From the NCBI GenBank assembly GCA_024234895.1, contig JACKNJ010000010.1, positions 52,952 through 116,951 on the forward strand: a DNA stretch of 64,000 nt. Direction: 5' to 3'. Position 1 is the first letter of the stretch, and every line of letters starts with the position of its first letter. Under the pieces are notes generated by a model. It saw nothing but the letters and a program-made list of their open reading frames with translations. It searched no databases and was not told the DNA's origin. A program made the translations under genes and the position numbers. Below are positions 44,068 to 56,434 of the stretch, one piece after another. Source of the stretch: Gammaproteobacteria bacterium. Its GTDB lineage: Bacteria; Pseudomonadota; Gammaproteobacteria; JACKNK01.

Positions 44068-44457
44068 TCAGTTCACCTGGGTTCGCCAGAAGCTCTGGCG
44101 CCAGTAATACAGAACGGTCGTGTCTTCGAGCGGATAGGTGTCCGCATACTTCATTCCCCGGACCGGCTTTTCAACGTTGTCGACAGCCAGGTTCAACGGT
44201 CGCCATTCCTTGTCGCGTTGCTCGCCCAGCGGCTCGCGCGCGTCGTCCTGACGGCTCTGGCTGCATGCGCCGACGCGTTGGTAGGTCTGCTGGGCATCGT
44301 AAAGCGACTGGGGATTGGCACTGCCGGCCATCAGCGGGAAGCGCAATTGGGCGAGATCGTCCTCCCAGGCGCAGATCGGACAACGCTCACTGGAACCGGG
44401 CTGGTAGCGGAACACCCGGTAGCCGCAGCAGGGGCAGGGGAAGCGGTCGTAAAGCAT
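44068..44457 (-). CDS. CPCC-type cysteine-rich protein
   Basis: A 129-residue protein whose N-terminus RFPCPCCGYRVFRYQPGSSE and CPICAWEDD gives a CxCC...CxxC zinc-ribbon typical of the small CPCC family, usually of unknown function. The C-terminal part (RPLNLAVDNVEKPVRGM) is not recognised. It is separated from fba by a terminator, so independent of the Calvin-cycle genes. Confidence 0.75.
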   Translation of the reverse strand: MLYDRFPCPCCGYRVFRYQPGSSERCPICAWEDDLAQLRFPLMAGSANPQSLYDAQQTYQRVGACSQSRQDDAREPLGEQRDKEWRPLNLAVDNVEKPVRGMKYADTYPLEDTTVLYYWRQSFWRTQVN

Positions 44458-44506
44458 GTGCGCACCGTATCACTGGGCAGCCACGATTACCGGGCAGCCA
44501 CGGGAA

Positions 44507-44533
44507 CGAAAAAGGGGCGCCGGAGCGCCCCTT
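44507..44533 (-). terminator. Terminator after fba
   Basis: AAGGGGCGC pairs with GCGCCCCTT around a four-base loop and the minus strand continues TTTTTCG. It is 22 bases after the fba stop and ends the tkt-gap-pgk-pyk-fba cluster. Confidence 0.85.
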
Positions 44534-44554
44534 CTTCTACCGAACCGGCAGGTC

Positions 44555-45619
44555 TTAGTTGACCTTCGGGTCCAGCTCGCCGCGCGCGTAACGGGCGGTC
44601 ATGACATCCAGGGACAGCGGAACGATCTTGGAAGCGTTGCCGGCGGTACCGAAGGCCTCGTAACGAGCCTTGCAGATGTCCTTCATGGCCTTGGTGGCGG
44701 CGATGAAGTACTTGCGCGGATCGAAGTTGGAGGTGTTTTCGGCCAGGTGCTTGCGGATCGCGCCGGTGGACGCCATGCGCAGGTCGGTGTCGATGTTGAC
44801 CTTGCGGACGCCGGACTTGATGCCTTCGACGATCTCCTCGACCGGCACGCCATAGGTCTGACCCATGTCGCCGCCGTAGTTGTTGATGATCGCCAGCCAG
44901 TCCTGCGGCACGGAAGAGGAACCGTGCATGACCAGGTGCACGCTCGGGATGCGGGCGTGGATTTCCTTGATGCGCTCGATGGCCAGGATGTCGCCGGTCG
45001 GCGGACGGGTGAACTTGTAGGCGCCGTGGGAGGTGCCGATGGCGATGGCCAGCGCGTCGACGCCGGTCTTCTTGACGAAGTCGGCGGCTTCTTCCGGATC
45101 GGTCAGCAGCTGGCTGTGATCCAGCTGGCCTTCGGCGCCGATGCCGTCCTCTTCACCAGCCATGCCGGTCTCCAGGGAACCCAGGCAACCGAGTTCGCCC
45201 TCGACGGACACGCCGCAGGCATGCGCCATTTCGACGGTGCGACGGGTGACGTCGACGTTGTATTCGTAGGAGGTCGGGGTCTTGCCGTCCTCGCCGAGGG
45301 AGCCGTCCATCATGACCGAGCTGAAGCCCAGCTGGATGGAGCGCTGACACACGGCCGGAGAGGTGCCGTGATCCTGGTGCATGCAGACCGGGATATGCGG
45401 GAACTCTTCGATCGCCGCCAGGATCAGGTGGCGCAGGAACGGGGCACCGGCATAGCTACGGGCACCGGCGGAGGCCTGCACGATGACCGGGGAATCGGTC
45501 TCGTCCGCGGCTTCCATGATGGCGCGCATCTGCTCGAGGTTGTTGACGTTGAAAGCCGGCACGCCGTAGCCGTGTTCGGCGGCGTGGTCCAGCATCTGAC
45601 GGAGCGAAATCAGGGCCAT
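44555..45619 (-). CDS. fba: Class II fructose-bisphosphate aldolase (Calvin-cycle type)
   Basis: A 354-residue zinc aldolase that joins DHAP with glyceraldehyde-3-phosphate or erythrose-4-phosphate. Metal and substrate motifs: [59 protein letters not shown] and [20 protein letters not shown]. The 350-residue length and [14 protein letters not shown] segment match the CbbA/Fba subtype of autotrophs. A weak promoter is seen upstream (45687-45714), so it may also be expressed apart from pyk. Confidence 0.95.
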   Translation of the reverse strand: MALISLRQMLDHAAEHGYGVPAFNVNNLEQMRAIMEAADETDSPVIVQASAGARSYAGAPFLRHLILAAIEEFPHIPVCMHQDHGTSPAVCQRSIQLGFSSVMMDGSLGEDGKTPTSYEYNVDVTRRTVEMAHACGVSVEGELGCLGSLETGMAGEEDGIGAEGQLDHSQLLTDPEEAADFVKKTGVDALAIAIGTSHGAYKFTRPPTGDILAIERIKEIHARIPSVHLVMHGSSSVPQDWLAIINNYGGDMGQTYGVPVEEIVEGIKSGVRKVNIDTDLRMASTGAIRKHLAENTSNFDPRKYFIAATKAMKDICKARYEAFGTAGNASKIVPLSLDVMTARYARGELDPKVN

Positions 45620-45686
45620 GGTCGGACCTCCTCACTGGTTTGTTGATCGGTTGGCTGTGCGTCGCCGCAGGCTGATCGGGGGCCTG

Positions 45687-45714
45687 ATTCTAATCGCCTG
45701 ACGGCGACCGGCAA
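45687..45714 (-). promoter_or_regulatory. Possible internal promoter for fba
   Basis: On the minus strand TTGCCG (45709-45714) and TAGAAT (45687-45692) are 16 bases apart, about 70 bases upstream of the fba start, within the 129-base gap after pyk. Confidence 0.35.
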
Positions 45715-45748
45715 CCCCCGGGTTAGCCCACGGACAACGCGGTAAAAA

Positions 45749-47212
45749 TCAGGCGTCCAGGTTCGTCTCGGTGGACTCGGGCAATTCGCCGACGCGGACG
45801 ATCTTCATCGCGTTGGTGCCGCCGTGGTGTCCGACCAGATCACCCTTGGTGATGATGACCAGATCGCCGTCGCGCACCGCGCCACGGCGGACGAGTTCGT
45901 CGATCGCCTCGCGGTTTACCGCCGCGTGGTTCATCGACTCGGGCTTGAAGCTGACCGGATAGACACCCTGCAACAGCGTCACACGGCGGCGGGTCTCGAC
46001 TTTCGGGGTCAGCGCGTAGATCGGAATGTTCGAGGAATGCCGGGACATCCACAACGCGGTGGAACCGGACTCGGTCAGCGCGGCGATCGCCTTCACGCCG
46101 AGGCGGCGCGCGGTGTAGATCGAAGCCTTGGCGATGGCCTCGTCGACGCGCCCGAAGTCGGTCTTCGCCGAGTGCCAGTCGACGCCGGCATCGATCTGAT
46201 GGCGCTCGGCGCCCTTGCAGATGCGATCCATGGCGGCAACGGCCTTGGCCGGGTATTTACCGGCGGCGGTCTCCGCCGACAGCATGACGGCGTCGGTGCC
46301 GTCGATGACGGCGTTGGCGACGTCCAGCACCTCGGCACGGGTCGGCATCGGGTTGTCGACCATCGACTGCATCATCTGCGTCGCGGTGATGACCACCTTG
46401 TCGCGCATACGGGCCTTGCGGGCGATCACCTTCTGCACCGCCGGCAGTTCCTCGTCGCCGATTTCGACGCCCAGGTCACCGCGCGCGATCATGACCACGT
46501 CGGCCGCATCGATGATCTCGTCGATGCACTTGATGGCCTCGGCGCGTTCGATCTTGGCGACGATGTGCGCATGCCCGCCGGCGGCGATCAGCAGCTCGCG
46601 GGCGAGTTCCACGTCGGCGGCGCAACGCGGGAAGGAAATGGCCAGGTAGTCGGCCTTGATCTCGGCGGCAAAGGCCAGGTCCTTGCGGTCCTTGTCGGTC
46701 AGCGCGTCGGCGGACAGGCCACCGCCCTGTCGATTTATGCCCTTGTTATTGGACAGCACGCCACCGACCACGACGCGACATTCAACCTTGTTGCCGTTGA
46801 CCTGGTCGACCCACAGCACGATGGCACCATCGTCGAGCAGCAGCGTGTCGCCGCGCGAAACGTCGTTCGGCAGCTGCTTGTAGGTGATGCCGACGCGTTC
46901 CTCGTCACCGTCGTTGCGCGGGCAATCGGCATCCAGGATGAAGCTGCTGCCCTCGACGAGGGTGACCTTGCCGTTCTTGAACCGCTCGGTGCGGATCTTC
47001 GGGCCTTGCAGGTCGGCCAGGACACCGACCTGACGTCCGTGGGCACGGGCACGGTTACGCACCAGCTCGACGCGCTTCTGGTGTTCTTCGTGGCTGCCGT
47101 GGGAAAAGTTGACCCGGACGACGTCGACGCCGGCGTCGATGATCTGATCCAGAACCTTTGGATCGTCGGTCGCGGGACCCAGTGTGGCGACGATCTTGGT
47201 GCGTCTGAGCAT
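45749..47212 (-). CDS. pyk: Pyruvate kinase
   Basis: A 487-residue enzyme converting phosphoenolpyruvate and ADP to pyruvate and ATP. Motifs: RRTKIVATLGPATDDP, VRVNFSHGSHEEHQ, LLDDGAIVLWV, the signature IVAKIERAEAIKCIDEII with the catalytic Lys, ARGDLGVEIGDEELPAVQK and MLSAETAAGKYP. Complete length. It sits between pgk (69 bases upstream, with a hairpin) and fba. Confidence 0.95.
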   Translation of the reverse strand: MLRRTKIVATLGPATDDPKVLDQIIDAGVDVVRVNFSHGSHEEHQKRVELVRNRARAHGRQVGVLADLQGPKIRTERFKNGKVTLVEGSSFILDADCPRNDGDEERVGITYKQLPNDVSRGDTLLLDDGAIVLWVDQVNGNKVECRVVVGGVLSNNKGINRQGGGLSADALTDKDRKDLAFAAEIKADYLAISFPRCAADVELARELLIAAGGHAHIVAKIERAEAIKCIDEIIDAADVVMIARGDLGVEIGDEELPAVQKVIARKARMRDKVVITATQMMQSMVDNPMPTRAEVLDVANAVIDGTDAVMLSAETAAGKYPAKAVAAMDRICKGAERHQIDAGVDWHSAKTDFGRVDEAIAKASIYTARRLGVKAIAALTESGSTALWMSRHSSNIPIYALTPKVETRRRVTLLQGVYPVSFKPESMNHAAVNREAIDELVRRGAVRDGDLVIITKGDLVGHHGGTNAMKIVRVGELPESTETNLDA

Positions 47213-47239
47213 ACGTGGATGAACCTCGTTGCAAGCGAA

Positions 47240-47270
47240 GAGGCCGACCCCGGATGGTGGAGTCGGCCTC
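47240..47270 (-). terminator. Intercistronic hairpin between pgk and pyk
   Basis: GAGGCCGAC pairs perfectly with GTCGGCCTC around a 13-base loop that can pair further (CCCGG). It lies 12 bases after the pgk stop; only a TTCG follows on the minus strand, so it is likely an attenuator or 3'-end protecting hairpin. Confidence 0.5.
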
Positions 47271-47281
47271 GGGGGTCTGGC

Positions 47282-48463
47282 TTAAGCCTTGGCGCGCGCT
47301 TCCAGCATCGCGACCGCCGGCAGGGTCTTGCCTTCCAGGTATTCCAGGAAGGCGCCACCCGCCGTGGAGATATAGGACACCTTGTCATAGATGTCGTACT
47401 TCTGGATGGCGGCGATGGTGTCACCGCCACCGGCCAGGGAGAAGCCCGGGGCGTTGGCGATCGCCATCGAAACAGTCTTGGTGCCTTCGCCGAACTGATC
47501 GAACTCGAACACGCCGACCGGGCCGTTCCAGACGATGGTGCCGGCCTTGGCGATGATGTCCGCCAGTTCCTTCGCGGAGTTCGGGCCGATGTCGAAAATC
47601 ATGTCGTCATCGGCGACATCGCCGGCGTCCTTCAGGGCCGCCGCGGCGGACTCGGAGAACTCCTTGCCGCACACGACGTCCGTGGCGATCGGAATCATCG
47701 CGCCACGCGCCGCCATCTTCTCGATCAGCGCCTGCGCGGTCGGGATCAGATCCTTCTCGCACAGCGACTTGCCGACATTCTTGCCGGTCGCGGCCAGGAA
47801 GGTGTTGGCGATGCCGCCACCGACGACCAGCTGGTCGACCTTCTCGGACAGGGCTTCGAGCACGGTCAGCTTGGTGGAGACCTTGGAGCCGCCGACGATC
47901 GCGACCATCGGGCGGGCCGGGTTGGCCAGCGCCTTGGCGAGCGCGTCGAGTTCCTCGGCCAGCAGCAGACCGGCGCAGGCGACCGGCGCCTTCTGGCCGA
48001 CGCCGTGGGTGGAGGCCTGGGCACGGTGTGCGGTGCCGAAGGCGTCCATCACGAACACGTCGCACAGGGCGGCGTACTTGGCGGCCAGATCGGCGTTGTC
48101 CTTGCCCTCGCCCTTGTTGAAGCGGACGTTCTCGAGCAGCACGACCTCACCATTGGCGACGTCGAAACCGCCGTTCACGTAGTCCTTGATCAGGCGAATC
48201 GTCTTGCCCATCTTCGCGGACAGGTCGGCGGCGACCGGAGCCATCGAGTTCTCCTCGGAATACACGCCCTCTTCCGGGCGGCCCAGGTGGGAGAACACCA
48301 TGACCTTCGCGCCCGCGTCGATGCAGTGCTGGATGGTCGGCATGGTCGCGGTGATGCGCGCGTCGGAGGTGACCTTGCCATCCTTGACGGGCACGTTCAG
48401 GTCGGCACGGATGAGGACTCGCTTACCGGCGAGGTCGAGATCGGTCAGCTTGATGAAGGACAC
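47282..48463 (-). CDS. pgk: Phosphoglycerate kinase
   Basis: A 393-residue enzyme that interconverts 1,3-bisphosphoglycerate and 3-phosphoglycerate. Motifs: [75 protein letters not shown] and GGGDTIAA. Complete. In an autotroph it works in the Calvin-cycle direction; the order tkt-gap-pgk fits that. Confidence 0.96.
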   Translation of the reverse strand: MSFIKLTDLDLAGKRVLIRADLNVPVKDGKVTSDARITATMPTIQHCIDAGAKVMVFSHLGRPEEGVYSEENSMAPVAADLSAKMGKTIRLIKDYVNGGFDVANGEVVLLENVRFNKGEGKDNADLAAKYAALCDVFVMDAFGTAHRAQASTHGVGQKAPVACAGLLLAEELDALAKALANPARPMVAIVGGSKVSTKLTVLEALSEKVDQLVVGGGIANTFLAATGKNVGKSLCEKDLIPTAQALIEKMAARGAMIPIATDVVCGKEFSESAAAALKDAGDVADDDMIFDIGPNSAKELADIIAKAGTIVWNGPVGVFEFDQFGEGTKTVSMAIANAPGFSLAGGGDTIAAIQKYDIYDKVSYISTAGGAFLEYLEGKTLPAVAMLEARAKA

Positions 48464-48557
48464 GATGACGCTCCTTTTGAAAGGCGGGTATGAGAGAAGG
48501 AATTCAGGTCCAAGGCGGGCCTTGCCTGAGCCCCCTCGGGGCAGGTTGGGAGACGGC

Positions 48558-48585
48558 GAGAAACGGGGCCGAAACCCCGCTTCTC
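48558..48585 (-). terminator. Intercistronic hairpin between gap and pgk
   Basis: GAGAAGCGGGG and CCCCGTTTCTC pair around a six-base loop, 18 bases after the gap stop codon. The strand runs on into CGCC, so no T-run. Confidence 0.55.
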
Positions 48586-48602
48586 ACCATCAACCAGCGG
48601 CT

Positions 48603-49669
<1,067 letters not shown>

Positions 49670-49687
49670 CCCATCGCGAAGGTTGAA

Positions 49688-51676
49688 TTACAGGACGCCG
49701 TTGACGGCGGCGACGACGTTGTCGACGGTGAAGCCAAACTCCTTGAAGAGCAGGCCGGCCGGCGCGGATTCGCCAAAGCGGTTGATACCGACCACGGCGC
49801 CGTTCATGCCAACGTATTTCCACCAGCCGTCGGTGACGGCGGCTTCGACCGCGACGCGCGCGGTCACGGCCTTCGGCAGCACGGATTCCTTGTACTCGGC
49901 GCTCTGCGCGTCGAAGGCGTTGGTCGACGGCATGGACACGACACGAATCTTCTTGCCGCTCAGGGCTTCGGCGGCGCCGACGGCCAGGGCGACCTCGGAA
50001 CCGGTGGCGATGATGATCGCGTCCGGGATGCCGTCGCAATCACGCAGCACGTACCCGCCCTTGGCGATGTCGGCGATCTGCGCATCGGTACGCGCCTGAT
50101 GCGGCAGATTCTGACGGGAGAAGATCAGGCAGCTCGGGCCGTCCTTGCGCTCGACTGCGGACTTCCAGGACACGGCGGTCTCGACTGCGTCGCACGGACG
50201 CCAGACGGTCATGTTCGGGATCATGCGCAGGGTCGGAATCTGCTCGATCGGCTGGTGGGTCGGACCGTCCTCGCCCAGACCGATGGAGTCGTGGGTGTAG
50301 ACGAAGATCGACTGGATCTTCATCAGAGCGGCCATGCGCAGCGCGTTACGGGCGTATTCCGAGAACATCAGGAAGGTGCCGCCGTAAGGAATGAAGCCGC
50401 CGTGCAGCGCGACGCCATTCATGATCGCGGACATACCGAACTCACGCACGCCGTAGGACAGGTAGTTGCCGTCCGCCACGGTGTCGTTGATGGTCTTCGC
50501 GTTCTTGTGCGAGGTCAGGTTGGACGGGGTCAGGTCGGCGGACCCACCGAGGAACTCGGTCAGCACGGCGCCGTAGGCGTCCAGGGTGTTCTGCGAGGCC
50601 TTGCGGGTCGCCGGGCTCTCGCCCTTCTCGTTGCAGGCGGCGATGAAGGCGGCGGAGGCGGCAGCCCAGTTGGCCGGCAGCTCACCCGCGATGCGGCGCG
50701 AGAACTCGGCGGCCAGTTCCGGATGCGCGGCCTTGTAGGCGGCGAACTTGTCGTTCCAGGCGGCCTCGGCGGCGGCGCCCTTGGCCTTGGCGTCCCAACC
50801 GGCATAGATCTCGGACGGAATCACGAACGGCTCGTGCTTCCAGCCCAGGTTCTCGCGGGTCGCGGCGATCTCGGCGGCACCCAGCGGGGCGCCGTGGCAG
50901 TCGTGAGAACCGCACAGGTTCGGCGCGCCGAAACCGATCACGGTCTTGCAGCAGATCATGGTCGGCTTGTTGTTGACCGACTTGGCCTCGTGGATGGCCT
51001 TGTCGATGGCGGCAGCGTCGTGACCGTCGACGTCACGGATGACGTGCCAGCCGTAGGCCTCGAAACGCTTCGGGGTGTCGTCGGTGAACCAGCCATCGGT
51101 ATGACCGTCGATGGAGATGCCGTTGTCGTCCCAGAAGGCGATCAGCTTGCCCAGTCCCAGGGTGCCGGCCAGCGAGCAGGCTTCGTGGGAGATGCCTTCC
51201 ATCATGCAGCCGTCGCCCATGAACACGTAGGTGTAGTGGTCGACGATGTGGTGGCCGTCACGGTTGAACTGGGCGGCCAGGGTGCGCTCGGCCAGCGCCA
51301 TGCCGACGCCGTTGGTGATGCCCTGACCCAGCGGGCCGGTGGTGGTCTCGACGCCCGGCGCGTAACCGTATTCCGGGTGACCCGGGGTCTTGGAATGCAG
51401 CTGACGGAAGTTCTTCAGGTCATCCATCGACAGGTCGTAACCGGTCAGGTGCAACAGGCTGTAGATCAGCATGGAGCCGTGACCGTTGGAGAGAATGAAG
51501 CGATCACGATCGGCCCAGTCCGGGTTGGACGGGTTGTGATTCATGTGACCGTTCCACAGCACTTCGGCGATATCCGCCATGCCCATCGGGGCGCCGGGGT
51601 GGCCGGAATTGGCCTTCTGGACGGCGTCCATGCTCAGGGCACGGACGGCATTGGCGAGGTCTCTGCGAGAAGGCAT
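49688..51676 (-). CDS. tkt: Transketolase
   Basis: A 662-residue thiamine-diphosphate enzyme that transfers two-carbon units in the Calvin cycle and pentose phosphate pathway. Motifs: [20 protein letters not shown], the TPP-binding [18 protein letters not shown] with [11 protein letters not shown], and the pyrimidine-binding region [20 protein letters not shown]. Complete length. AGGAGAG lies upstream of the ATG at 51676. First gene of the tkt-gap-pgk-pyk-fba cluster. Confidence 0.96.
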   Translation of the reverse strand: MPSRRDLANAVRALSMDAVQKANSGHPGAPMGMADIAEVLWNGHMNHNPSNPDWADRDRFILSNGHGSMLIYSLLHLTGYDLSMDDLKNFRQLHSKTPGHPEYGYAPGVETTTGPLGQGITNGVGMALAERTLAAQFNRDGHHIVDHYTYVFMGDGCMMEGISHEACSLAGTLGLGKLIAFWDDNGISIDGHTDGWFTDDTPKRFEAYGWHVIRDVDGHDAAAIDKAIHEAKSVNNKPTMICCKTVIGFGAPNLCGSHDCHGAPLGAAEIAATRENLGWKHEPFVIPSEIYAGWDAKAKGAAAEAAWNDKFAAYKAAHPELAAEFSRRIAGELPANWAAASAAFIAACNEKGESPATRKASQNTLDAYGAVLTEFLGGSADLTPSNLTSHKNAKTINDTVADGNYLSYGVREFGMSAIMNGVALHGGFIPYGGTFLMFSEYARNALRMAALMKIQSIFVYTHDSIGLGEDGPTHQPIEQIPTLRMIPNMTVWRPCDAVETAVSWKSAVERKDGPSCLIFSRQNLPHQARTDAQIADIAKGGYVLRDCDGIPDAIIIATGSEVALAVGAAEALSGKKIRVVSMPSTNAFDAQSAEYKESVLPKAVTARVAVEAAVTDGWWKYVGMNGAVVGINRFGESAPAGLLFKEFGFTVDNVVAAVNGVL

Positions 51677-51995
51677 CGTTCTCTCCTGATTGAGTTGGAT
51701 TCGAGTAACCGGATTTGTTCTGCTTGGAGCGGCCGAACCCGGTCAAACGTGGCCGGGTTGCATGCCGCCGCCCCACCACCAGGTAGGGCTGAATTCGTCT
51801 TTACAGCTGCCAGACGCTTCGGAAACCACTCCCGAAAACGTCGAAAAAGCACCCCTCCCACGCCCTCGACTTGATCGAAAAGCTCAGGGATATCAGACAG
51901 TTAGGATGCTACAGATAAACCGGGCCGTATTTTGAGGTCGGCTATTCTGCATCGCCTTTTGCGAGCGGAGCAACATAACGGGTTTTATGCGCTCA
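51677..51995 (-). promoter_or_regulatory. Control region upstream of tkt
   Basis: About 320 bases without a gene, between ubiA and tkt, both on the minus strand. It must hold the cluster promoter. A TTATC...GATA interrupted symmetry on the minus strand (about 51892-51920) could be a LysR-type (CbbR-like) site, but I cannot confirm it. No clear sigma-70 promoter is seen. Confidence 0.35.
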
Positions 51996-52862
51996 TTAAG
52001 CGCGGAGCGCGTAATCGGCGACGATGCCGGCGAAAATCGCGATTCCCAGCCAGTTGTTGTTGAGGAAGGCCTTGAAGCAGGCCGCCGGTTCACGATCACG
52101 GATCAACCACTGCTGATAACCGCCCAGCGCGGTCGCGACGACGAGCGCCAGCCAGTATGCCCAACCGAGCCCGGCAAGCTGGCCGACCCAGATCAGATTG
52201 AGCAGCATCGCGAACTGGATGAGGCCAATGATCAGCCGGTCGTGGCGACCGAACAGGATGGCCGTCGACTTCACGCCGATCTGCAGATCGTCCTCGCGAT
52301 CGACCATCGCATACATGGTGTCGTACGCGGTCGCCCACAGGATCGGCGCGACGAACAGCACCCAGCCGACCAGCGGGACCGTACCGGTCTGCGCCATGAA
52401 GCTCATCGGCACCGCCCACGCGAAGGCCGCGCCGAGGTAGACCTGCGGCAGATGCGTGTAGCGCTTCATGAACGGATAGGTCGCCGCCAGGAAAGCCGCG
52501 ACGAAGGACATCGCAATGGTGCGCGTATTCATGAACAGCACTAGCGCGAACGCGACCAGACTCAGCACGACGAACAGCAGGATCGCCTCGCGCGGTGACA
52601 CCCGCCGCGCCGCCAGCGGGCGGTCCTTGGTGCGCTGCACGTGCGGATCGAAATCGCGGTCCGCGTAGTCGTTGATCACGCAACCGGCGGAGCGCATCAA
52701 GGTGACACCCGCCAGGAACACGAACAGCACCAGCAGATCGGGCAGACCCTCCGCCGCGATCCACAGCGCCCATAACGTCGGCCACAACAGCAGCAGGATG
52801 CCGATCGGCCGATGCAGCCGCATCAGCAGCGCGTATTGACGCAGACGTTCGGAGAGCGACAT
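51996..52862 (-). CDS. ubiA: 4-hydroxybenzoate polyprenyltransferase
   Basis: A 288-residue inner-membrane enzyme that prenylates 4-hydroxybenzoate in ubiquinone synthesis. Seven to nine hydrophobic segments and both Asp-rich Mg2+/prenyl-PP motifs: [20 protein letters not shown] and the second [14 protein letters not shown] at 52862 overlaps the ubiC stop, so the two act as an operon. Confidence 0.95.
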   Translation of the reverse strand: MSLSERLRQYALLMRLHRPIGILLLLWPTLWALWIAAEGLPDLLVLFVFLAGVTLMRSAGCVINDYADRDFDPHVQRTKDRPLAARRVSPREAILLFVVLSLVAFALVLFMNTRTIAMSFVAAFLAATYPFMKRYTHLPQVYLGAAFAWAVPMSFMAQTGTVPLVGWVLFVAPILWATAYDTMYAMVDREDDLQIGVKSTAILFGRHDRLIIGLIQFAMLLNLIWVGQLAGLGWAYWLALVVATALGGYQQWLIRDREPAACFKAFLNNNWLGIAIFAGIVADYALRA

Positions 52863-53431
52863 CAGGTTTTCGGAAACTCAGGCAGGTCTGGCAGGAACCA
52901 TTCGCTGACCAGCAGCGACGCCCCTGCGATCTCGAACAGGGAGCGACGCCCCCACAACGCCCCGTCAGACGCATCCAGCCCGGCCATCGCATGGCGATGG
53001 ATCAGATGGCCCGGCGCGACCCGCGCGAGTTCGACCGCCGTGCGGCGCACGCGCCGATCCGCGAACAGCACCGCCCCGAGCGGACGCGTGCCCAGGTGGC
53101 CGAGCTTGCGCCCCGCGCCGTGCAGCGTCGCGAACGGGATCACCGAACGCGCATACACCCAGCGTCGGTCGTCACAAAGCAGCCGCACCTCGCGGATCAG
53201 GGCGTGATGGCCGGTCGGGATGCGCAGGAAGCGGGCCTCGCCCGGTAACGGACGCCCACGCCACTGGCCCAGCAGTTCGACGCGGAAACCTCCCTCTGCA
53301 CCACCGAGCGCACACGCCCGCAACACCCGCGCGGTCAGCGAGCGGCGGTCGAGCAACCACGGCAGCACGCGTGCGGGGATGTCCTGATGGGTATGACGCT
53401 GGCTCGCGAACCAGCGGGGCTCGTTACGCAC
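52862..53431 (-). CDS. ubiC: Chorismate pyruvate-lyase
   Basis: A ~189-residue enzyme converting chorismate to 4-hydroxybenzoate, the substrate of the adjacent ubiA. Family features: [37 protein letters not shown], the [13 protein letters not shown] segment and [20 protein letters not shown] with the C-terminal LLVSEWFLP. The start is a GTG at 53431 in front of a basic N-terminus; a shorter start is possible. Confidence 0.9.
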   Translation of the reverse strand: MRNEPRWFASQRHTHQDIPARVLPWLLDRRSLTARVLRACALGGAEGGFRVELLGQWRGRPLPGEARFLRIPTGHHALIREVRLLCDDRRWVYARSVIPFATLHGAGRKLGHLGTRPLGAVLFADRRVRRTAVELARVAPGHLIHRHAMAGLDASDGALWGRRSLFEIAGASLLVSEWFLPDLPEFPKT

Positions 53432-53481
53432 GGAGAAGGACCGGCAGCTCGGAAAAACGGGGCGCGATTATGGCACGACCT

Positions 53482-54189
53482 TCATGACACCACCGTCCGC
53501 GCCAGCGCCCACACCCCGATCCGCGCCGCACCGGCACGGCGCAACACCCGCGCCAGTTCCGCAACCGTCGATCCGGTGGTCACCACGTCATCGAGAATCA
53601 CCACATGGCGATCTGCCACGCGCCCGGCATCCACTGCCAAGCGAAAGGCACCGCGCACGTTCCGCCGCCGGGCGCCCGCGTGCAGGCCGGCCTGCGCGAC
53701 CGTGGGCTGGGTGCGCTCCACGGCGCCGCGCTCCAGCGCCACGCCCAGGTCCGCCAACAAGGGCACGAACAATTCGATCGTCTGATTGAAGCCACGCTCA
53801 CGCAGCCGCGCGGGATGCAAAGGCACCGGCAGGGCCAGATCGGGCAGCGTGTCGTCCCCCGGCGCCCAGTGGTCGCGCAGCACCTCGGCCAGCAAACGAC
53901 CATGATTCAGGCGCCGCTCGAACTTGAGCCCAGCGACCAGCCAGTCGACCGGAAGCTGATAACGGAATGGCGCGCGCAGATAGTCGAACGGCGGCGGACG
54001 TCTCACACATGCACCGCACACCCGCCCGCCCGGCGTCGGCTCACCGCAATGCGGACAGGCCGGGCCGAGCCTCGGCAGATCGGCCAGACAGCCGGCGCAG
54101 AGCTCCAGCCGCGCCGGGGCCGGATCGCCGCACAGCACGCAGCGCGGCCCCAGAAACCACTCCTGTATACTCCGCCAACTCCCTGACAC
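53482..54189 (-). CDS. comF: ComF-family phosphoribosyltransferase-like protein
   Basis: A 235-residue protein associated with natural competence. The N-terminus is a double zinc finger ([29 protein letters not shown]). The PRPP-binding loop is [37 protein letters not shown] is the ComF hallmark. GTG start at 54189 lies only 14 bases from the divergent bioB ATG, so their promoters overlap the opposite gene. A TATACT at 54166-54171 could be the bioB -10. Confidence 0.9.
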   Translation of the reverse strand: MSGSWRSIQEWFLGPRCVLCGDPAPARLELCAGCLADLPRLGPACPHCGEPTPGGRVCGACVRRPPPFDYLRAPFRYQLPVDWLVAGLKFERRLNHGRLLAEVLRDHWAPGDDTLPDLALPVPLHPARLRERGFNQTIELFVPLLADLGVALERGAVERTQPTVAQAGLHAGARRRNVRGAFRLAVDAGRVADRHVVILDDVVTTGSTVAELARVLRRAGAARIGVWALARTVVS

Positions 54190-54203
54190 CGGTCTTTCCC
54201 GCC

Positions 54204-55208
54204 ATGTCCGTTCCTGCCTCCAAGATGCCCGAAGCCGACACGCTGCGCCACGACTGGTCGCTCGATGAAGTCGCCGCCCTCTTCGATCTGCCCTTCAACG
54301 ATCTGCTGTTCGCGGCGCAGAGCGCGCACCGCGCCAACTTCGATCCGAACGCGGTGCAGGTCAGCACGCTGCTGTCGATCAAGACCGGCTCCTGCTCCGA
54401 GGACTGCGGCTACTGCTCGCAGAGCGCGCACCATAAAGAGGTGAAGCTGGAGAAGGAGAAGCTGCTCGACGTCGACACCGTCATCGCCGAAGCCGCCGCC
54501 GCCAAGGCCAACGGCGCCAGCCGCTTCTGCATGGGCGCCGCCTGGCGCAACCCCAACAAGCGCGACTTCCCGCGCGTGCTGGAAATGGTTCGCGTGGTCC
54601 GCGATCTCGGCCTGGAAACCTGCATGACGCTGGGCATGCTCGACGACGAACAGACCGAAGCACTCGCCGAGGCCGGTCTCGACTACTACAACCACAACCT
54701 CGATACCTCGCCCGAGTACTACGACCAGATCATCACCACGCGCAGCTATCAGGATCGCCTCGACACCCTGGAACGCGTGCGCGATGCCGGCATCAACGTC
54801 TGTTCCGGCGGCATCGTCGGCATGGGCGAATCGCGCGCCGACCGCATCGGCCTGCTCGCCCAGCTCGCCAACCTGCCGCGCCACCCGGAATCGGTGCCGA
54901 TCAACATGCTGGTCGCCGTCCCGGGCACCCCGCTGCAGGACGTGCCGCGCCTGGAACCGCTGGAATTCGTCCGCACCATCGCGGTCGCCCGCATCCTGAT
55001 GCCCAAGTCCTACGTGCGCCTGTCCGCCGGCCGCACCGACATGAACGACGAGACCCAGGCCCTGTGCTTCTTCGCCGGCGCCAACTCGATCTTCTACGGC
55101 GACAAGCTGCTGACCACGCCGAACCCCGAAGCCAGCAGCGACATGCAGCTGTTCGCCCGTCTCGGTCTGCGGACATTGGAACCCCGCGAGCACTCCGCCC
55201 GCGCCTGA
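54204..55208 (+). CDS. bioB: Biotin synthase
   Basis: A 334-residue radical-SAM enzyme that inserts sulfur into dethiobiotin. The CxxxCxxC cluster motif is in [17 protein letters not shown]; downstream [23 protein letters not shown] and [13 protein letters not shown] give the second [2Fe-2S] and substrate residues, with the conserved Arg in RLSAGR. Start is the ATG at 54204. bioF follows after five bases. Confidence 0.96.
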   Translation: MSVPASKMPEADTLRHDWSLDEVAALFDLPFNDLLFAAQSAHRANFDPNAVQVSTLLSIKTGSCSEDCGYCSQSAHHKEVKLEKEKLLDVDTVIAEAAAAKANGASRFCMGAAWRNPNKRDFPRVLEMVRVVRDLGLETCMTLGMLDDEQTEALAEAGLDYYNHNLDTSPEYYDQIITTRSYQDRLDTLERVRDAGINVCSGGIVGMGESRADRIGLLAQLANLPRHPESVPINMLVAVPGTPLQDVPRLEPLEFVRTIAVARILMPKSYVRLSAGRTDMNDETQALCFFAGANSIFYGDKLLTTPNPEASSDMQLFARLGLRTLEPREHSARA

Positions 55209-55213
55209 GCCAG

Positions 55214-56377
55214 ATGTCTTTCGGCGACCGCATCCAGCGCGAACTCGCCGAGCGCCGCGCCAACGACCTGCTCCGCGCGCGGCGAACCGTCGTCGCCAAT
55301 GACGGCGTGCAACTGACGCTGGCCGATGGCCGCCAGGTCGTCGGCTTCGCCAGCAATGACTACCTCGGTCTCGCCAATCACCCCGATGTCGCCGCCGCCT
55401 TCCGGCTTGGCATCGCCACCTGGGGCAGCGGCAGCGGCGCGGCGCATCTGGTCAGCGGCCATTCCGCCGCGCATCACGCGCTCGAAGAGGAGGTCGCCGA
55501 CTGGCTCGGACGCGAGCGCGCGTTGCTGTTCTCGACCGGCTACATGGCCAACCTCGGCACCATCGCCGCGTTGATCGGGCGTGGCGACCGGCTTTTCCAG
55601 GATCGCCTCAACCACGCCTCGCTGCTCGACGCCGGCCTGCTCAGCGGCGCCCGCCATCAGCGTTACGCGCATGCCGACGCCGGCGATCTCGAACGCCGTC
55701 TGGGCGATGGCGAGGGGGAGACGCTGATCGCCACCGACGGCGTTTTCAGCATGGACGGCGACATCGCGCCGCTGCCCGATCTCGCCCGCGCCGCGCAGGC
55801 ACACGGAGCCTGGCTGATGGTCGACGACGCCCACGGCGTCGGTGTCCTGGGCGAGCAGGGACGCGGCAGTTGCGATCACCACGGTCTGAATACGCAGGCG
55901 GCGCCAGTGCTGATGGGCACGCTCGGCAAGGCCTTCGGCACCGCCGGCGCCTTCGTGGCCGGCGACGCCGACCTGATCGATTACCTGATCCAGCGCGCGC
56001 GCCCCTACATCTACACCACCGCGCTGCCGGCGGCGCTGGCCGAAGCCACCCGGGCGAGCCTGAGCCACGTCCGCGATGGCGCGTTGCGGACCCGCCTGCA
56101 CGCCAACATCGCCCGCTTCCGACGCCTGTGCGCGCAAGCCCTGCCAACGGGCGTGCTGATGGACTCCCCGACCGCCATCCAGCCCCTGCTGGTCGGCGAC
56201 AACGCCCGCGCCCTCGCCCTCGGCGAGGCGCTGCTCGACGCCGGCTTCCTGGTCACCGCGATCCGCCCACCGACCGTGCCGGCCGGCACCGCGCGGCTGC
56301 GGGTGACGCTGTCCGCCGCGCACACCGAACCCCAGATCGACCAACTGATCGCGGCCCTGGAACGCGTCTGGTCGTAA
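55214..56377 (+). CDS. bioF: 8-amino-7-oxononanoate synthase
   Basis: A 387-residue PLP enzyme condensing pimeloyl-ACP with alanine. Motifs: VGFASNDYLGLANHPDV, the SGSGAAHLVSGHSAAHHALE block, DGVFSMDGDIAPLPDL, VDDAHGVGVLGEQGRG and the PLP Lys in GTLGKAFGTAG. Complete length. bioH/bioC/bioD are not in view, so the rest of the biotin operon is elsewhere or beyond the lipoprotein gene. Confidence 0.95.
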   Translation: MSFGDRIQRELAERRANDLLRARRTVVANDGVQLTLADGRQVVGFASNDYLGLANHPDVAAAFRLGIATWGSGSGAAHLVSGHSAAHHALEEEVADWLGRERALLFSTGYMANLGTIAALIGRGDRLFQDRLNHASLLDAGLLSGARHQRYAHADAGDLERRLGDGEGETLIATDGVFSMDGDIAPLPDLARAAQAHGAWLMVDDAHGVGVLGEQGRGSCDHHGLNTQAAPVLMGTLGKAFGTAGAFVAGDADLIDYLIQRARPYIYTTALPAALAEATRASLSHVRDGALRTRLHANIARFRRLCAQALPTGVLMDSPTAIQPLLVGDNARALALGEALLDAGFLVTAIRPPTVPAGTARLRVTLSAAHTEPQIDQLIAALERVWS

Positions 56378-56434
56378 CGAACCGGAACGCTTCGTTTAGA
56401 CTGCGCACTCCAACCAGCCACTCTACTTCCCGTG

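Noticed and set aside
51677..51995. A definite CbbR operator before tkt
   Set aside because: Only a loose TTATC...GATA symmetry is present and no cbbR gene is in view; evidence is too weak to call.
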